DNA from: Bifidobacterium sp. 7101
GTDB lineage: Bacteria > Actinomycetota > Actinomycetes > Actinomycetales > Bifidobacteriaceae
Length of the DNA: 64,000 nt
Assembly (NCBI RefSeq): GCF_000499285.1
Contig: NZ_AWUN01000004.1
Location: forward strand, 62,001-126,000
Reading direction: 5' to 3'
Made by a program: the position numbers and the translations under genes
Shown: in pieces, positions 38,387 through 46,831 of the stretch
Position numbering within the stretch: the stretch's first letter is position 1
Layout: every line of letters starts with the position of its first letter
Notes under the pieces: model-generated
Database searches by the model: none
What the model was told of the DNA's origin: nothing
Seen by the model: the letters and a program-made list of their open reading frames with translations, nothing else

Positions 38387-38988
38387 AGGCCGGTTCAAGC
38401 CAGGACGGTCACCTGGTCTTCCCTGACTTTTTGGACCGTCCTGTGGAGGAGGCCGCCCGGATGCTTCTGGGCTGCCTGATCATCCGGGACTACGAGTCGG
38501 AAGGTGAACAGGCCAGAGTTCGGATCGTGGAAACCGAGGCCTACGATCAGAATGATCCGGCCAGCCATGCCTATCACGGGCGATCGGCCCGCAACGATGC
38601 CCTTTTCGGCCCCAGCGGACACATGTACGTCTACTTTACCTATGGAATGCACTACTGCATGAACGTCTCCTGTCAGGAGGACGGATTCGGCGCCGGGGTA
38701 CTGATTCGAGCCTGCCAGCCAGTGCAGGGTCTGGATCTTCTACGCAGTCACAGGCACGGCCGTCACCCGGATCGGGAATTGACCAACGGCCCCGCCAAGC
38801 TCTGCCAGGCATTGGACATCGACAAGCGTAACTACGGCCATGACCTCAGGAAACCGCCCATACGACTGGCAGCCGCAGGGCTGAATCAGGACGAGACCAT
38901 CACGGCAACCCCCCGAATAGGCATCTCCCATGCCAAAGAGACCCTACGACGATTCGTCATCACCGGCAACCCCTACCTGTCGCGATGA
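38383..38988 (+). CDS. DNA-3-methyladenine (alkyladenine) glycosylase
   Basis: 201-residue AAG/MPG-family base-excision enzyme that releases alkylated and deaminated purines. Motifs: [11 protein letters not shown], the catalytic glutamate region [37 protein letters not shown] and [17 protein letters not shown] overlaps the fdxA stop by 4 bp, so it is translationally coupled to regulator and ferredoxin. Nitrosative or alkylating damage would tie repair of deaminated bases to the neighbouring nitrite/NO gene, an inference from layout. Confidence 0.93.
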   Translation: MKAGSSQDGHLVFPDFLDRPVEEAARMLLGCLIIRDYESEGEQARVRIVETEAYDQNDPASHAYHGRSARNDALFGPSGHMYVYFTYGMHYCMNVSCQEDGFGAGVLIRACQPVQGLDLLRSHRHGRHPDRELTNGPAKLCQALDIDKRNYGHDLRKPPIRLAAAGLNQDETITATPRIGISHAKETLRRFVITGNPYLSR

Positions 38989-39034
38989 AAGGACAGAATC
39001 CTATAATTCTGATTTCTACAGCCTAAAGGGTGGC

Positions 39035-40282
39035 TTATTGCTCAATGTAGCGGGATTCCACACAGCTCTGGAAGCGGACAAGCGAGAGAATGACAGCAGC
39101 CAGCAGAGCGATGATCAGCATTCCTATGAAACTACCTGTTACCGGATCCAGACCAAACACTGATGAAAAAGCCTTGAAGGCCCAGGTGGATGCCGTAAAA
39201 CCGAGGCTGGTGGTGGCCGAAAAGATTCCCATTACCAGTGGATAGCGCTTGCGTGGAGTCAGATTGGACAGGAGGAAGGGGCAGGTAGCCATATTTATGG
39301 CACTGCCCAAACCAACCAAAAAGGCCGATAAACAAACCAGCGGGAAGGAGCGGGTGGTCAGGAAGAGCAGGGCGCCCAGGGCCATCAGAAGGAAGGCGAC
39401 CGGAATGGTCCATTGTCGACAAATCCGCTTGATGGCGTTGATACCAAGCCCGATCACGACCGAGGAACCCGTGTTGAACATCAGGGCCACCCCGGCTGCG
39501 CTGGTGCCGCCCAGACCGTACTTGGCTATGTAGACCGCGAGCTTGTTGTACAGGACCGCGACCAGGAAAATGCTCAGAAACCCGATGAGAATACAGGAAA
39601 TTGTAGCCCACCAGCATTGTCCGCTTTTTTTAGACGACGACGCCTCAGATCTTACGGCCTTTTCCGACTCCTCTTCGACGGCGCCGACCCCAGGAACCAT
39701 GAAGATGACCAAGACCAGGGCAGGCAAGGCCAGAAAATAGAGCCAATAGTTGTGTAGCCACCCTCCCCTAGCCAGGACACCGCCCAGAGCAAGAACCAAC
39801 ATGGAAGAGCCATCCTGAACAGCCAGAACCAATCCCATCAGCGCCGCCAACTGTTCTCCACGGAAGAACCTGGCCGACAGGCTGGGTAGAACCGTAGTGG
39901 CGATGCCCACGCCAAACCCGACAACCAAAGCAAACAAGAGCAGCTGGTTTACGCTGCTGTGCACAACAAGGGGCATCAAGCCACCCAGTGCAACGCACAG
40001 ACAGCTGATGCAGGCAGCGGTTCTGAAACTCATTCTGGTCAAGAGCTGACCAAACAAAAGAGCTGAAACTATGGCAGCCGAGGAGCCGATGGAAACCACC
40101 GACTCGACAGTGGAAGGATCGGCGCGCGGAAAGGATGCCTGAATGGCAGCCACGGAAGGAGAGATGATGGAGTCAAACCGCGACATGATGGCCAAGGCCA
40201 TGATTCCGACCAGAACCCCAAGGTTTCGTCTGGCCAATATTCCTGTGTTCTTAGGCTTAGATGCGCACGGGTCCGGTTCCAC
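39035..40282 (-). CDS. Major facilitator superfamily transporter
   Basis: About 415 residues with 12 predicted hydrophobic helices split by a charged central loop (about 195-220, EEESEKAVRSEASSSKKS). RMSFRTAACI stands where the MFS loop 2-3 motif is expected, and SLSARFFRGEQLAALMG is typical of the nitrate/organic-anion and CynX-like MFS groups. The start chosen is GTG 40282, preceded by GAGGGAGG; the frame is open to 40363. It follows the SLC13-like carrier by 55 bp and is convergent with the glycosylase gene. Substrate unknown. Confidence 0.75.
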   Translation of the reverse strand: MEPDPCASKPKNTGILARRNLGVLVGIMALAIMSRFDSIISPSVAAIQASFPRADPSTVESVVSIGSSAAIVSALLFGQLLTRMSFRTAACISCLCVALGGLMPLVVHSSVNQLLLFALVVGFGVGIATTVLPSLSARFFRGEQLAALMGLVLAVQDGSSMLVLALGGVLARGGWLHNYWLYFLALPALVLVIFMVPGVGAVEEESEKAVRSEASSSKKSGQCWWATISCILIGFLSIFLVAVLYNKLAVYIAKYGLGGTSAAGVALMFNTGSSVVIGLGINAIKRICRQWTIPVAFLLMALGALLFLTTRSFPLVCLSAFLVGLGSAINMATCPFLLSNLTPRKRYPLVMGIFSATTSLGFTASTWAFKAFSSVFGLDPVTGSFIGMLIIALLAAVILSLVRFQSCVESRYIEQ

Positions 40283-40337
40283 CGTTGCTGCCTCCCTCTC
40301 AATATCAGCGGCACCATTCCTGGTTGATGGGGGTAGT

Positions 40338-41519
40338 CTACTCCAGCAGCAGGGCCATGCCAACCAACACGACGAGGAAAAGCAGATTAAAAACGGTATA
40401 GATTTTCAGGTAATCGCCTTTCTTGCCTGGATACTGCTTGACTACAGCCTTGTAGGAAATCAGTGAGGCCATTGAAGCGACCAGGGTTCCGAGCCCACCC
40501 AGGTTGGTGCCCAGAATAATCGGACGCCAGGCTGTCGAAAAACCTGAGACCAGCAGGGCCGTCGGCACATTGCTGATGACCTGGCTGCACAGGACCGAGG
40601 TAATCAGAGGATGAATATTGACCAGGCCACTGACCAGGTTGTAGAACTGGGGGATCCGCCTGGCATTGCCTATGAAAATAAAGAAAGCCACGAAGGTCAG
40701 CAGCAGTCCCCAATCCACATGCAGAAAGATCCGCCTGTCACAGATCAGGAAAGTCACCGCCACCACCAGGACCATGGCCCATTGGGGAATCAGCTTGGCC
40801 ACACCCAGCAAGCAGACGAGAAAGAGCAGGAGATAGATGGCGATGCGCCATCCGCTGGACTGCTGCATCTCCTTGACCTGAGGCTGTATGCCCTCCTCCC
40901 TGGGTGCTAATATACTGCGTCGAATCTCTTGCGCATCCATGCCTTCAAACTTGTTCAGATGCTGATTCCTGAAGGCGAACCAGCAACACAGGAAGAGCAT
41001 CAAAGCGGCAACTAAGGCATAAGGCGCCATAAGGAGGAGGAACTCACCAGTAGGCATCTCGGAGCGGGCCTTGAGATATAAGTTATGAGCATTGCCGATG
41101 GGCGTCAGCATGCTGCCCACATTGGCACCCAGGGTCATCAGGGTGATGATCAGCAGAGCATGGTTTTCCAGCCCGGCCATGATGAGAACAGCAATAGCAA
41201 AGGGCACGAAGGTGACCAAGGCTACATCGTTCGTGATGAACATGCTGGAGAAGAAAGGCAGAGAAACCAGGACCAAGGCCAGGCCCCGCACCGAGCGGAC
41301 ACGACTCAGCAGGCCGGCACCAATGGCATGGAAGACCCCGATGCGTTGAAATCCGCAAACCACCATCATCAGGGATCCCAGCTGGGTGAGGGTATTGACG
41401 TGGATGTAACCCAGATATTGCCGATCGGGAGGAATGAGGATGCAGGATACGAGAGCGACGACTGCCGCGACGACCAGGACGGTCTCGTTTTTCAGCAGTC
41501 CGATCACCCGATGTTGCAT
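40338..41519 (-). CDS. SLC13/ArsB-type anion transporter (citrate-transporter-like)
   Basis: 393 residues of the ion transporter superfamily, with about ten or more hydrophobic helices. The paired conserved elements are FITNDVALVTFVPF with GANVGSMLTPIGNAHNLYL in the first half and VISNVPTALLVSG with LGTNLGGLGTLVASMASL in the second half. They correspond to the two substrate-binding hairpins. ATG 41519 has GGAGGTGA directly upstream. It shares an operon with the MFS gene downstream. Family members move dicarboxylates, citrate, sulfate or arsenite; no nearby gene narrows this. Confidence 0.82.
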   Translation of the reverse strand: MQHRVIGLLKNETVLVVAAVVALVSCILIPPDRQYLGYIHVNTLTQLGSLMMVVCGFQRIGVFHAIGAGLLSRVRSVRGLALVLVSLPFFSSMFITNDVALVTFVPFAIAVLIMAGLENHALLIITLMTLGANVGSMLTPIGNAHNLYLKARSEMPTGEFLLLMAPYALVAALMLFLCCWFAFRNQHLNKFEGMDAQEIRRSILAPREEGIQPQVKEMQQSSGWRIAIYLLLFLVCLLGVAKLIPQWAMVLVVAVTFLICDRRIFLHVDWGLLLTFVAFFIFIGNARRIPQFYNLVSGLVNIHPLITSVLCSQVISNVPTALLVSGFSTAWRPIILGTNLGGLGTLVASMASLISYKAVVKQYPGKKGDYLKIYTVFNLLFLVVLVGMALLLE

Positions 41520-41710
41520 GGTCACCTCCGGCGAACGAATTCCTCACTTAGTTTACGCGCCCACCCATGGCTTACAGGACCTCTCCTGGCGCTATTTTCC
41601 GCCCCTGATCCCAGGGTCGGAACACTTTGCGCTACTGGCTGCTAGTCTGTCCGGCCCCGACTTTTGACCCTTGTCGGATAGGCGCAGAGTCGGATGCTCA
41701 TAAAACGTGA

Positions 41711-41751
41711 ATAGGGGTCCTGCGGATAGGTTGCATTTGCAGGACCCCTAT
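41711..41751 (-). terminator. Strong hairpin terminator after MFS gene
   Basis: ATAGGGGTCCTGC (41711-41723) and GCAGGACCCCTAT (41739-41751) are perfect 13-bp complements around a 15-base loop. On the minus strand the hairpin follows the MFS stop by 12 bp and is trailed by CACGTTTTA, a weak U-run. Confidence 0.7.
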
Positions 41752-41763
41752 CAGATGGCAATA

Positions 41764-43212
41764 CTACTTGTCGTTCATTCGCTCCGGATCCGGAATCAGA
41801 TAGGACAGAGCCAGGGCAATCAGCACCAGCACGCCGCCGCCGATCATGGCCGCCACATAGCCGGTACGGGCTCCACCGGAAGCCGCCAAGCCGCTCATGA
41901 ATGCATAGAGGACCGCATAGCTCAGGCCTGAACCCAGGTTGAAGGCTCCGGCGTTGAGTCCCGGCAGATACCCGGTGTTGTCCGAAGGAGACAGAACCAC
42001 GCCCAGCCCGTTGAGCATGATGTTGGCCGTCCCCGCATAGGAGACGCCCAGGATCAGGGAGAGGAGCACCAGACTCCAGATACTGGGGACCAGGCAGACG
42101 TAGATGCCAAAGACCAGTCCCAGCACGCTGACCAACTGGCCCACTCTCAGAACCTTGAGGTAGCCGAAGCGCGAGGCCAGCGTCCCGGCCACCGGGCCGA
42201 AGACCAGGCCAACCAGGGCATATGGGGTCAGTGTGGCAAAGGAGACGATACTGGCCTTCAAGCCGACGCCGACCTCGCCGTCCTGGGCCAGAGCCGGAAC
42301 AATCCCGTTCATGATGGCGAAGACACCGACCATGGTGGTGAGAGTCGTCAGCAGCAGGCCCCAGGTACGCCGCTGCTTGAGGTAGGTGGTGGTGACCATG
42401 GGCGCCGAAGTGGTGCTCTCGACTTTCCAGAAGATCATGAAGAAGACCGCAGCCACCAGGATCTCGACGACTACCAGAATCCAGCGCGCCTGGGCCAGCT
42501 TCTCGACCTCATTGATAGCCAGGTAGGCCGCCAGGAAGGCGATGCACAGGAAGACCACACCGGCCCAGTCCATGCGGGGGCGATTGTCCGCATAGCTCTC
42601 ACGGGCGAAGAGGGCCACCAGGAGTACGGCGATTACCGCAATGGCCACCATGAACCAGAAGACCGAGCGGAAGCCGAAAGTGCCGGCCAACCAGCCACCC
42701 AGGATGGCATCCACGCCGCCGATGCCGCCGTTGACCGCAGTGAGGACAGCCATGAGCCTGGCGTAGCGGGCTTCATCAGTCACCTCGGCATGCAGCATGA
42801 TCAGGGTCATGGGGACGACCGGACCGGCCACTCCCTGAATGACGCGGCCAATCATAAGCACCGTCACATTGGGCGCCAGAGCAGAAACCACGCATCCCAG
42901 CGCCGTCAGGCTCAGCATGCCCAGCAGTACCTTCTTGCGGCCGGCCAGATCGCCCAGCCGAGGCAGAAAGAGAGAGAAGACCGCACAAGAAGTGAAGAAC
43001 ACCGTCTGGGTCAGACCGATGCTGGATCTGCTGGCATTGAGCTCGGTCCCCATGGTCGTCAGGGCCGGCGAGAGCATGGAGGCATTGAGCTGGAAGGCGA
43101 AGACGGCGGCCATCAGTGCCGTCATCAAGGCGACGATGGAAGAGCCTGAGCCGCCAACGGTCGTGGTATCGGGCTTGTCAGTCTTGGGTTCGACTGTGTT
43201 CGAAGTCTTCAT
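41764..43212 (-). CDS. MFS transporter, probably for nucleosides or a related drug-like solute
   Basis: About 482 residues with 12-14 hydrophobic helices, fitting the DHA2-like branch. RLGDLAGRKKVLLG is the MFS motif A between helices 2 and 3, and IGRVIQGVAGPVVPM is motif B/C-like. ATG 43212 lies 5 bp after the nucleoside hydrolase stop, so the two are one operon and uptake of the hydrolase substrate is a fair inference. The longer frame upstream of 43212 would overlap the hydrolase and is not needed. Confidence 0.8.
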   Translation of the reverse strand: MKTSNTVEPKTDKPDTTTVGGSGSSIVALMTALMAAVFAFQLNASMLSPALTTMGTELNASRSSIGLTQTVFFTSCAVFSLFLPRLGDLAGRKKVLLGMLSLTALGCVVSALAPNVTVLMIGRVIQGVAGPVVPMTLIMLHAEVTDEARYARLMAVLTAVNGGIGGVDAILGGWLAGTFGFRSVFWFMVAIAVIAVLLVALFARESYADNRPRMDWAGVVFLCIAFLAAYLAINEVEKLAQARWILVVVEILVAAVFFMIFWKVESTTSAPMVTTTYLKQRRTWGLLLTTLTTMVGVFAIMNGIVPALAQDGEVGVGLKASIVSFATLTPYALVGLVFGPVAGTLASRFGYLKVLRVGQLVSVLGLVFGIYVCLVPSIWSLVLLSLILGVSYAGTANIMLNGLGVVLSPSDNTGYLPGLNAGAFNLGSGLSYAVLYAFMSGLAASGGARTGYVAAMIGGGVLVLIALALSYLIPDPERMNDK

Positions 43213-43217
43213 TGATC

Positions 43218-44162
43218 TCATCCAATCGCGGTGATGGCCTTGACCACCAGGTCCCAGAATCCCTGGAAGTCCAGCTTGACGGCCACCTGGGTGTGGCAAT
43301 CCTCGGCAGAGGGCTCGGGACCACGCAGGTCGGCCACGGTCATCCCGCAGGTCAGGTCCCCGCGCAGCTCGACATCAACCGGACAGCGACGGGTGCTCAC
43401 AATAGAGGGGTCGATCAGATAGGCAACGGTGCAGGGATCATGCACAGGCGGATCCACAAAGTCCTGGTTGTCCTGGTAGGACTTGCGGAAGAAGTCCATC
43501 AGCCCGCTGACGAAATGGGCCAAATCGGTGCCGATGCCCTCGATGCGCTGCTGAACCTCTGGTGTGCACAGGGCCTGATGAGTCAGGTCCAGCCCCACCA
43601 TGGTGACCGGCCAAGACTCATTGAAGACGATATGAGCAGCCTCGGGATCCACCTTGATATTGAATTCAGCGACAGCGCTCCAGTTGCCCACATGGTAGCC
43701 GCCGCCCATGAGCACGACCTCGCGGACGCGATCAACAATGCGGGGTTCCTTGCGAACGGCCATGGCGATGTTGGTCAGAGGCCCAGTGGGAACCAGAGTC
43801 ACCGTGCCCGGCTCCTCGCGCATGATGGTCTCGATGATCCAATCGACGGCGTGGCCAGGATCCAGGGGCCGGGTAGGCTCAGGCAGCTCGACACCGTCCA
43901 GGCCGGTCTGGCCATGGATGGACGCGGCCACTTCCTGAGGACGCACCAACGGCCTATCGCATCCGGCATGGACCGGCACCTGGCGCGCATGAGCCTTTTC
44001 CAGCACAGCCCTCGCATTGTAGGTAACCTTGTCCTGACTCTGGTTGCCGCCAACCGTAGTCACTCCGATCAGCTCGATCCGCGGATCGCCTACTGCCAGA
44101 AGGATAGCCACCGCATCGTCATGACCTGGATCGCAGTCCAGGATGATCTTGCGCGTCGTCAT
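43218..44162 (-). CDS. Inosine-uridine-preferring nucleoside hydrolase family
   Basis: 314-residue hydrolase cleaving ribonucleosides to base and ribose. The calcium-binding signature DCDPGHDDAVAI lies at the N-terminus, with TVGGNQS, LVPTGPLTNIA, VLMGGGY, AEFNIKVDPEAA and the C-terminal active-site VHDPCTVAYL. ATG 44162 gives the conserved MTTRKIILDCDPG start. First gene of an operon with an MFS carrier. A 33-bp near-continuous palindrome lies 28-60 bp upstream of its start and may control it or end the preceding gene. Confidence 0.92.
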   Translation of the reverse strand: MTTRKIILDCDPGHDDAVAILLAVGDPRIELIGVTTVGGNQSQDKVTYNARAVLEKAHARQVPVHAGCDRPLVRPQEVAASIHGQTGLDGVELPEPTRPLDPGHAVDWIIETIMREEPGTVTLVPTGPLTNIAMAVRKEPRIVDRVREVVLMGGGYHVGNWSAVAEFNIKVDPEAAHIVFNESWPVTMVGLDLTHQALCTPEVQQRIEGIGTDLAHFVSGLMDFFRKSYQDNQDFVDPPVHDPCTVAYLIDPSIVSTRRCPVDVELRGDLTCGMTVADLRGPEPSAEDCHTQVAVKLDFQGFWDLVVKAITAIG

Positions 44163-44189
44163 ATACTCGCCTACACCTTTCTCATGAAT

Positions 44190-44222
44190 ATGTCCTGGGC
44201 CATGGATCATGGCCCAGGACAT
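44190..44222. repeat. 33-bp palindrome (15-bp perfect arms, 3-base centre)
   Basis: ATGTCCTGGGCCATG (44190-44204) and CATGGCCCAGGACAT (44208-44222) are perfect complements around GAT. It lies between the stop of the GIY-YIG/DUF2075 gene (44268) and the start of the nucleoside hydrolase (44162), both on the minus strand. It lacks a U-run. It may be an operator, a rho-assisted terminator, or an mRNA hairpin protecting the hydrolase leader. Confidence 0.8.
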
Positions 44223-44267
44223 GATACCGCTGATTGGCATTCAATCGATGTAGGCGCGTTAGGCTGG

Positions 44268-46421
44268 TCAGTCCCGGACCTGGGCGAACCCACCCACTGC
44301 CCAGGCCAGTCGATCCCGAAGCTCGGGATCGACCGCGAATAGCCCCAATCCGTGCACCCCTCGTTTGAGCAGCACATTGAACTCGTGCCGAAGATTATCC
44401 ACAGGATTCATCTCCGGCTCCGACCGCCGATTGGTCGCCAACGTGTTGCAACTGAGCTTTGGTTTGAATTCGATTTTTCCATTCCTGTAGGTAACTGAGG
44501 GGCCGATGATGACCCCCGCATAGTTGAGGTCAAAACCTTGGATGGTAAAGATGGAGCCCACCTCATCGATAGTAAAAGGCAATTCAGCCCAGGCAATCCG
44601 ATGATTTGCAGCAGAGTTTCCCTGTGCCTCATATAGCTCGTAATTCCAGGGCATGGCGAATTCACCTTCACCATCCTGCCCCTCCTCGGCCCACACCCAT
44701 CGGCCTGAATCCTCTTGGCGCAACACAACCTGCCAGTGTTTTGAGGGATCCTGTGGATCAGGATGATTCTTGCTGCTATAAGGCCAGTCATAGGTGGCTA
44801 GGAGTCGGCAGAGGCCCAAGGAACCCTCGCCCCTTTGCTCCTGGTCCTTTTGGCGAATAAACTTTTCCAAAACCTTAGGCGAGTCGAAAACCCTGATCTC
44901 GTAAGGATGCTCCCAAGGATCCGGATGCAGTGGGCCAATGATGCCATCCTTGGCTGTCATCCGATCCAGCCAGGCGCAGGTTGCAGGGTCAGCCTGAATG
45001 CGCATCTGTTGATCCAAACGAACATGACTGACCTGGAAAGTATCCTCGCGTGCATGCTGACCGTCCCGTGACCTTTCGCGGATAATCATGGGTCGTGAGA
45101 AGGTCTTTTCGGATTCAGAACCCGTCAATCCCAGAAGCCGACTTTCCTGGGCATCCACGAACTGGGATCCACGCAAGACCTGTTCCGGGTCGAAGACCAC
45201 GATGGCTACTTTTGCCCGCCGCAGAATGTCGTAGAGCTGGTTGCTTCCGGAGTAGCTCTGAGACCCTTGCGTCAGCAGCAGGTGCGCCTCGTCAATCAGC
45301 ACCACATCCGCCTGAGCGTCCACGCTATTCATGGGGTCCGCCGCCCTGCCCGTGGACCGACCATTTCGATTCGTGTGCTTGCTGAACCGGTTGATGAACT
45401 GAACAGCGCCAACCACGCACTGTCCGCGTTGCTTTTGCAATCCCAGCTTCAGAGCCATCTGGTTGTAGACGTTAGCCTGCTCGGCCTGGTTGACAATGAT
45501 GTAGGAACGCTGCCTGGCTTTTGCCGAACGGTCATCGTCCCTGCCGTTCAGGTTCCCATAGATGCCATATCTGGCACATATCTGGTAGAAGAGATGGCTG
45601 AGCAAAACGGTCTTGCCAGTCCCTGACATACCCTGAACGACAATAACCTGTGTATGGGCTTTATCGTTGATTCGAACCGGACCTGTCGATTCCGTCATCG
45701 AATGGAAACCCTCATCACGGTTTTGAATAATGACCGACTCCAGCACATGCAGAACAGCCTCTTCAGCCCGCCGTTGTTCATCGGTGAGTTTGCGGAAGGG
45801 CGAGGCCTTGAACAGGGCGGAGTCCAGGATCGCCTTCTCTTCCGGGAACAGATCGGGCTCCATCTCGTGCAGGGTCTGCCAGGCCTTGGAAAAGATGCTG
45901 TCGAACTCATCACTGGTGTAGTACATGTCCTGAGCGTTGGTTCTACGGTTCATAACCAGCTTGACCGTGTCGACGCTCTGCATATACCCCATCAACCGAT
46001 TTTCCATATCCAGGGTCAAGGACTTATTGAAGTGGCGATCACCGATAATGTACTGGCAGACCCTGTCCTGATGATTGCGCATGAATCGCACCAAGCGTTC
46101 CCAATCTGTCCGGGTCCGCGGATCCAGCTCAATGTGCTGCCTGGTTCGAGAACGGATGTCGTTGGTTTCCCCGACGTAAACCACATAAGGGGGCCCACCA
46201 CCATGCTTTTTGCTGCTGTCCCTTTCGTCTGCAGAGACAATATATACAGTGGGATAGCGTAGGAACAGCTCCTCAAGCAACCTCCCCTCCAACTTACTGC
46301 CCTTACTGCCAACAGCTTTCGCCTGCTTGTACTCGGTAATAGCCTTGGAAAAATCCTCATCTTTGAAATCGCCATAAGGCAGCGTCATCACCACAGGCTG
46401 CGGCGCGCTTGATGAATCCAT
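44268..46421 (-). CDS. GIY-YIG nuclease-DUF2075 (Schlafen-like) ATPase fusion
   Basis: About 717 residues. Residues about 45-150 form a GIY-YIG-type domain: YPTVYIVSAD, then PPYVVYVGETNDIRSRTRQH (YVGETND replaces the canonical second half). The rest is a P-loop NTPase of the DUF2075 group, with Walker A in QGMSGTGKTVLL (about 275), Walker B DE in DVVLIDEAHLLL and late helicase-like elements VGSIFTIQGFDLNYAGVIIG and NVLLKRGVHGLGLF. Predicted action is ATP-driven nucleic acid translocation with cleavage. Start ATG 46421 is preferred; ATG 46388 is possible. Divergent from a MazG-like gene 67 bp away. This pairing looks like a defence or nucleotide-stress unit, which is inference. Confidence 0.8.
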   Translation of the reverse strand: MDSSSAPQPVVMTLPYGDFKDEDFSKAITEYKQAKAVGSKGSKLEGRLLEELFLRYPTVYIVSADERDSSKKHGGGPPYVVYVGETNDIRSRTRQHIELDPRTRTDWERLVRFMRNHQDRVCQYIIGDRHFNKSLTLDMENRLMGYMQSVDTVKLVMNRRTNAQDMYYTSDEFDSIFSKAWQTLHEMEPDLFPEEKAILDSALFKASPFRKLTDEQRRAEEAVLHVLESVIIQNRDEGFHSMTESTGPVRINDKAHTQVIVVQGMSGTGKTVLLSHLFYQICARYGIYGNLNGRDDDRSAKARQRSYIIVNQAEQANVYNQMALKLGLQKQRGQCVVGAVQFINRFSKHTNRNGRSTGRAADPMNSVDAQADVVLIDEAHLLLTQGSQSYSGSNQLYDILRRAKVAIVVFDPEQVLRGSQFVDAQESRLLGLTGSESEKTFSRPMIIRERSRDGQHAREDTFQVSHVRLDQQMRIQADPATCAWLDRMTAKDGIIGPLHPDPWEHPYEIRVFDSPKVLEKFIRQKDQEQRGEGSLGLCRLLATYDWPYSSKNHPDPQDPSKHWQVVLRQEDSGRWVWAEEGQDGEGEFAMPWNYELYEAQGNSAANHRIAWAELPFTIDEVGSIFTIQGFDLNYAGVIIGPSVTYRNGKIEFKPKLSCNTLATNRRSEPEMNPVDNLRHEFNVLLKRGVHGLGLFAVDPELRDRLAWAVGGFAQVRD

Positions 46422-46488
46422 GGTTTTCACTATGCCACGAACCCGCACCAATCTGAAGGCAGGAGGGCCGGCTGATAGGCTCGGGATC

Positions 46489-46821
46489 ATGATCAGCAAG
46501 GAAACAGAAACAGCGGTGATGAATTTTGTGCACGAGCGCGACTGGGATCAATTCCACACGCCAGCCAACCTGGCCAAATCAATCTGCATCGAAGCTGCAG
46601 AGCTCTTGGAATGCTATCAGTGGGGGGATGATCCCAGGGACGGAGATGAAGACCACGCGGCCGACGAACTGGCAGACGTGCTCACCTATTGCATCCAGCT
46701 GGCGGACCGGCTGAATCTGGACATGGATCAAATTATCATGGATAAACTGCAAAGGACGACTGAAAGGTATCCGGTGGCCACTTCACGTGGCTCCAGTCGA
46801 AAATACCGGCCGCTGCACTAA
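46489..46821 (+). CDS. MazG-like nucleotide pyrophosphohydrolase
   Basis: 110 residues, all-alpha NTP pyrophosphatase of the MazG/RS21-C6 group. The metal-binding E-x2-E-x2-E lies in IEAAELLECYQW, and the second acidic motif is in ADELADVLTYC (E-x2-D). The N-terminal FVHERDWDQFHTPANLAKS is typical of these short proteins. Such enzymes hydrolyse non-canonical or canonical (d)NTPs. An AGGAGGG lies 22 bp upstream, too far for ATG 46489, so the start is a little uncertain. It is head-to-head with the DUF2075 ATPase and converges with the HAD gene. Confidence 0.85.
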   Translation: MISKETETAVMNFVHERDWDQFHTPANLAKSICIEAAELLECYQWGDDPRDGDEDHAADELADVLTYCIQLADRLNLDMDQIIMDKLQRTTERYPVATSRGSSRKYRPLH

Positions 46822-46831
46822 CTACATCAAT

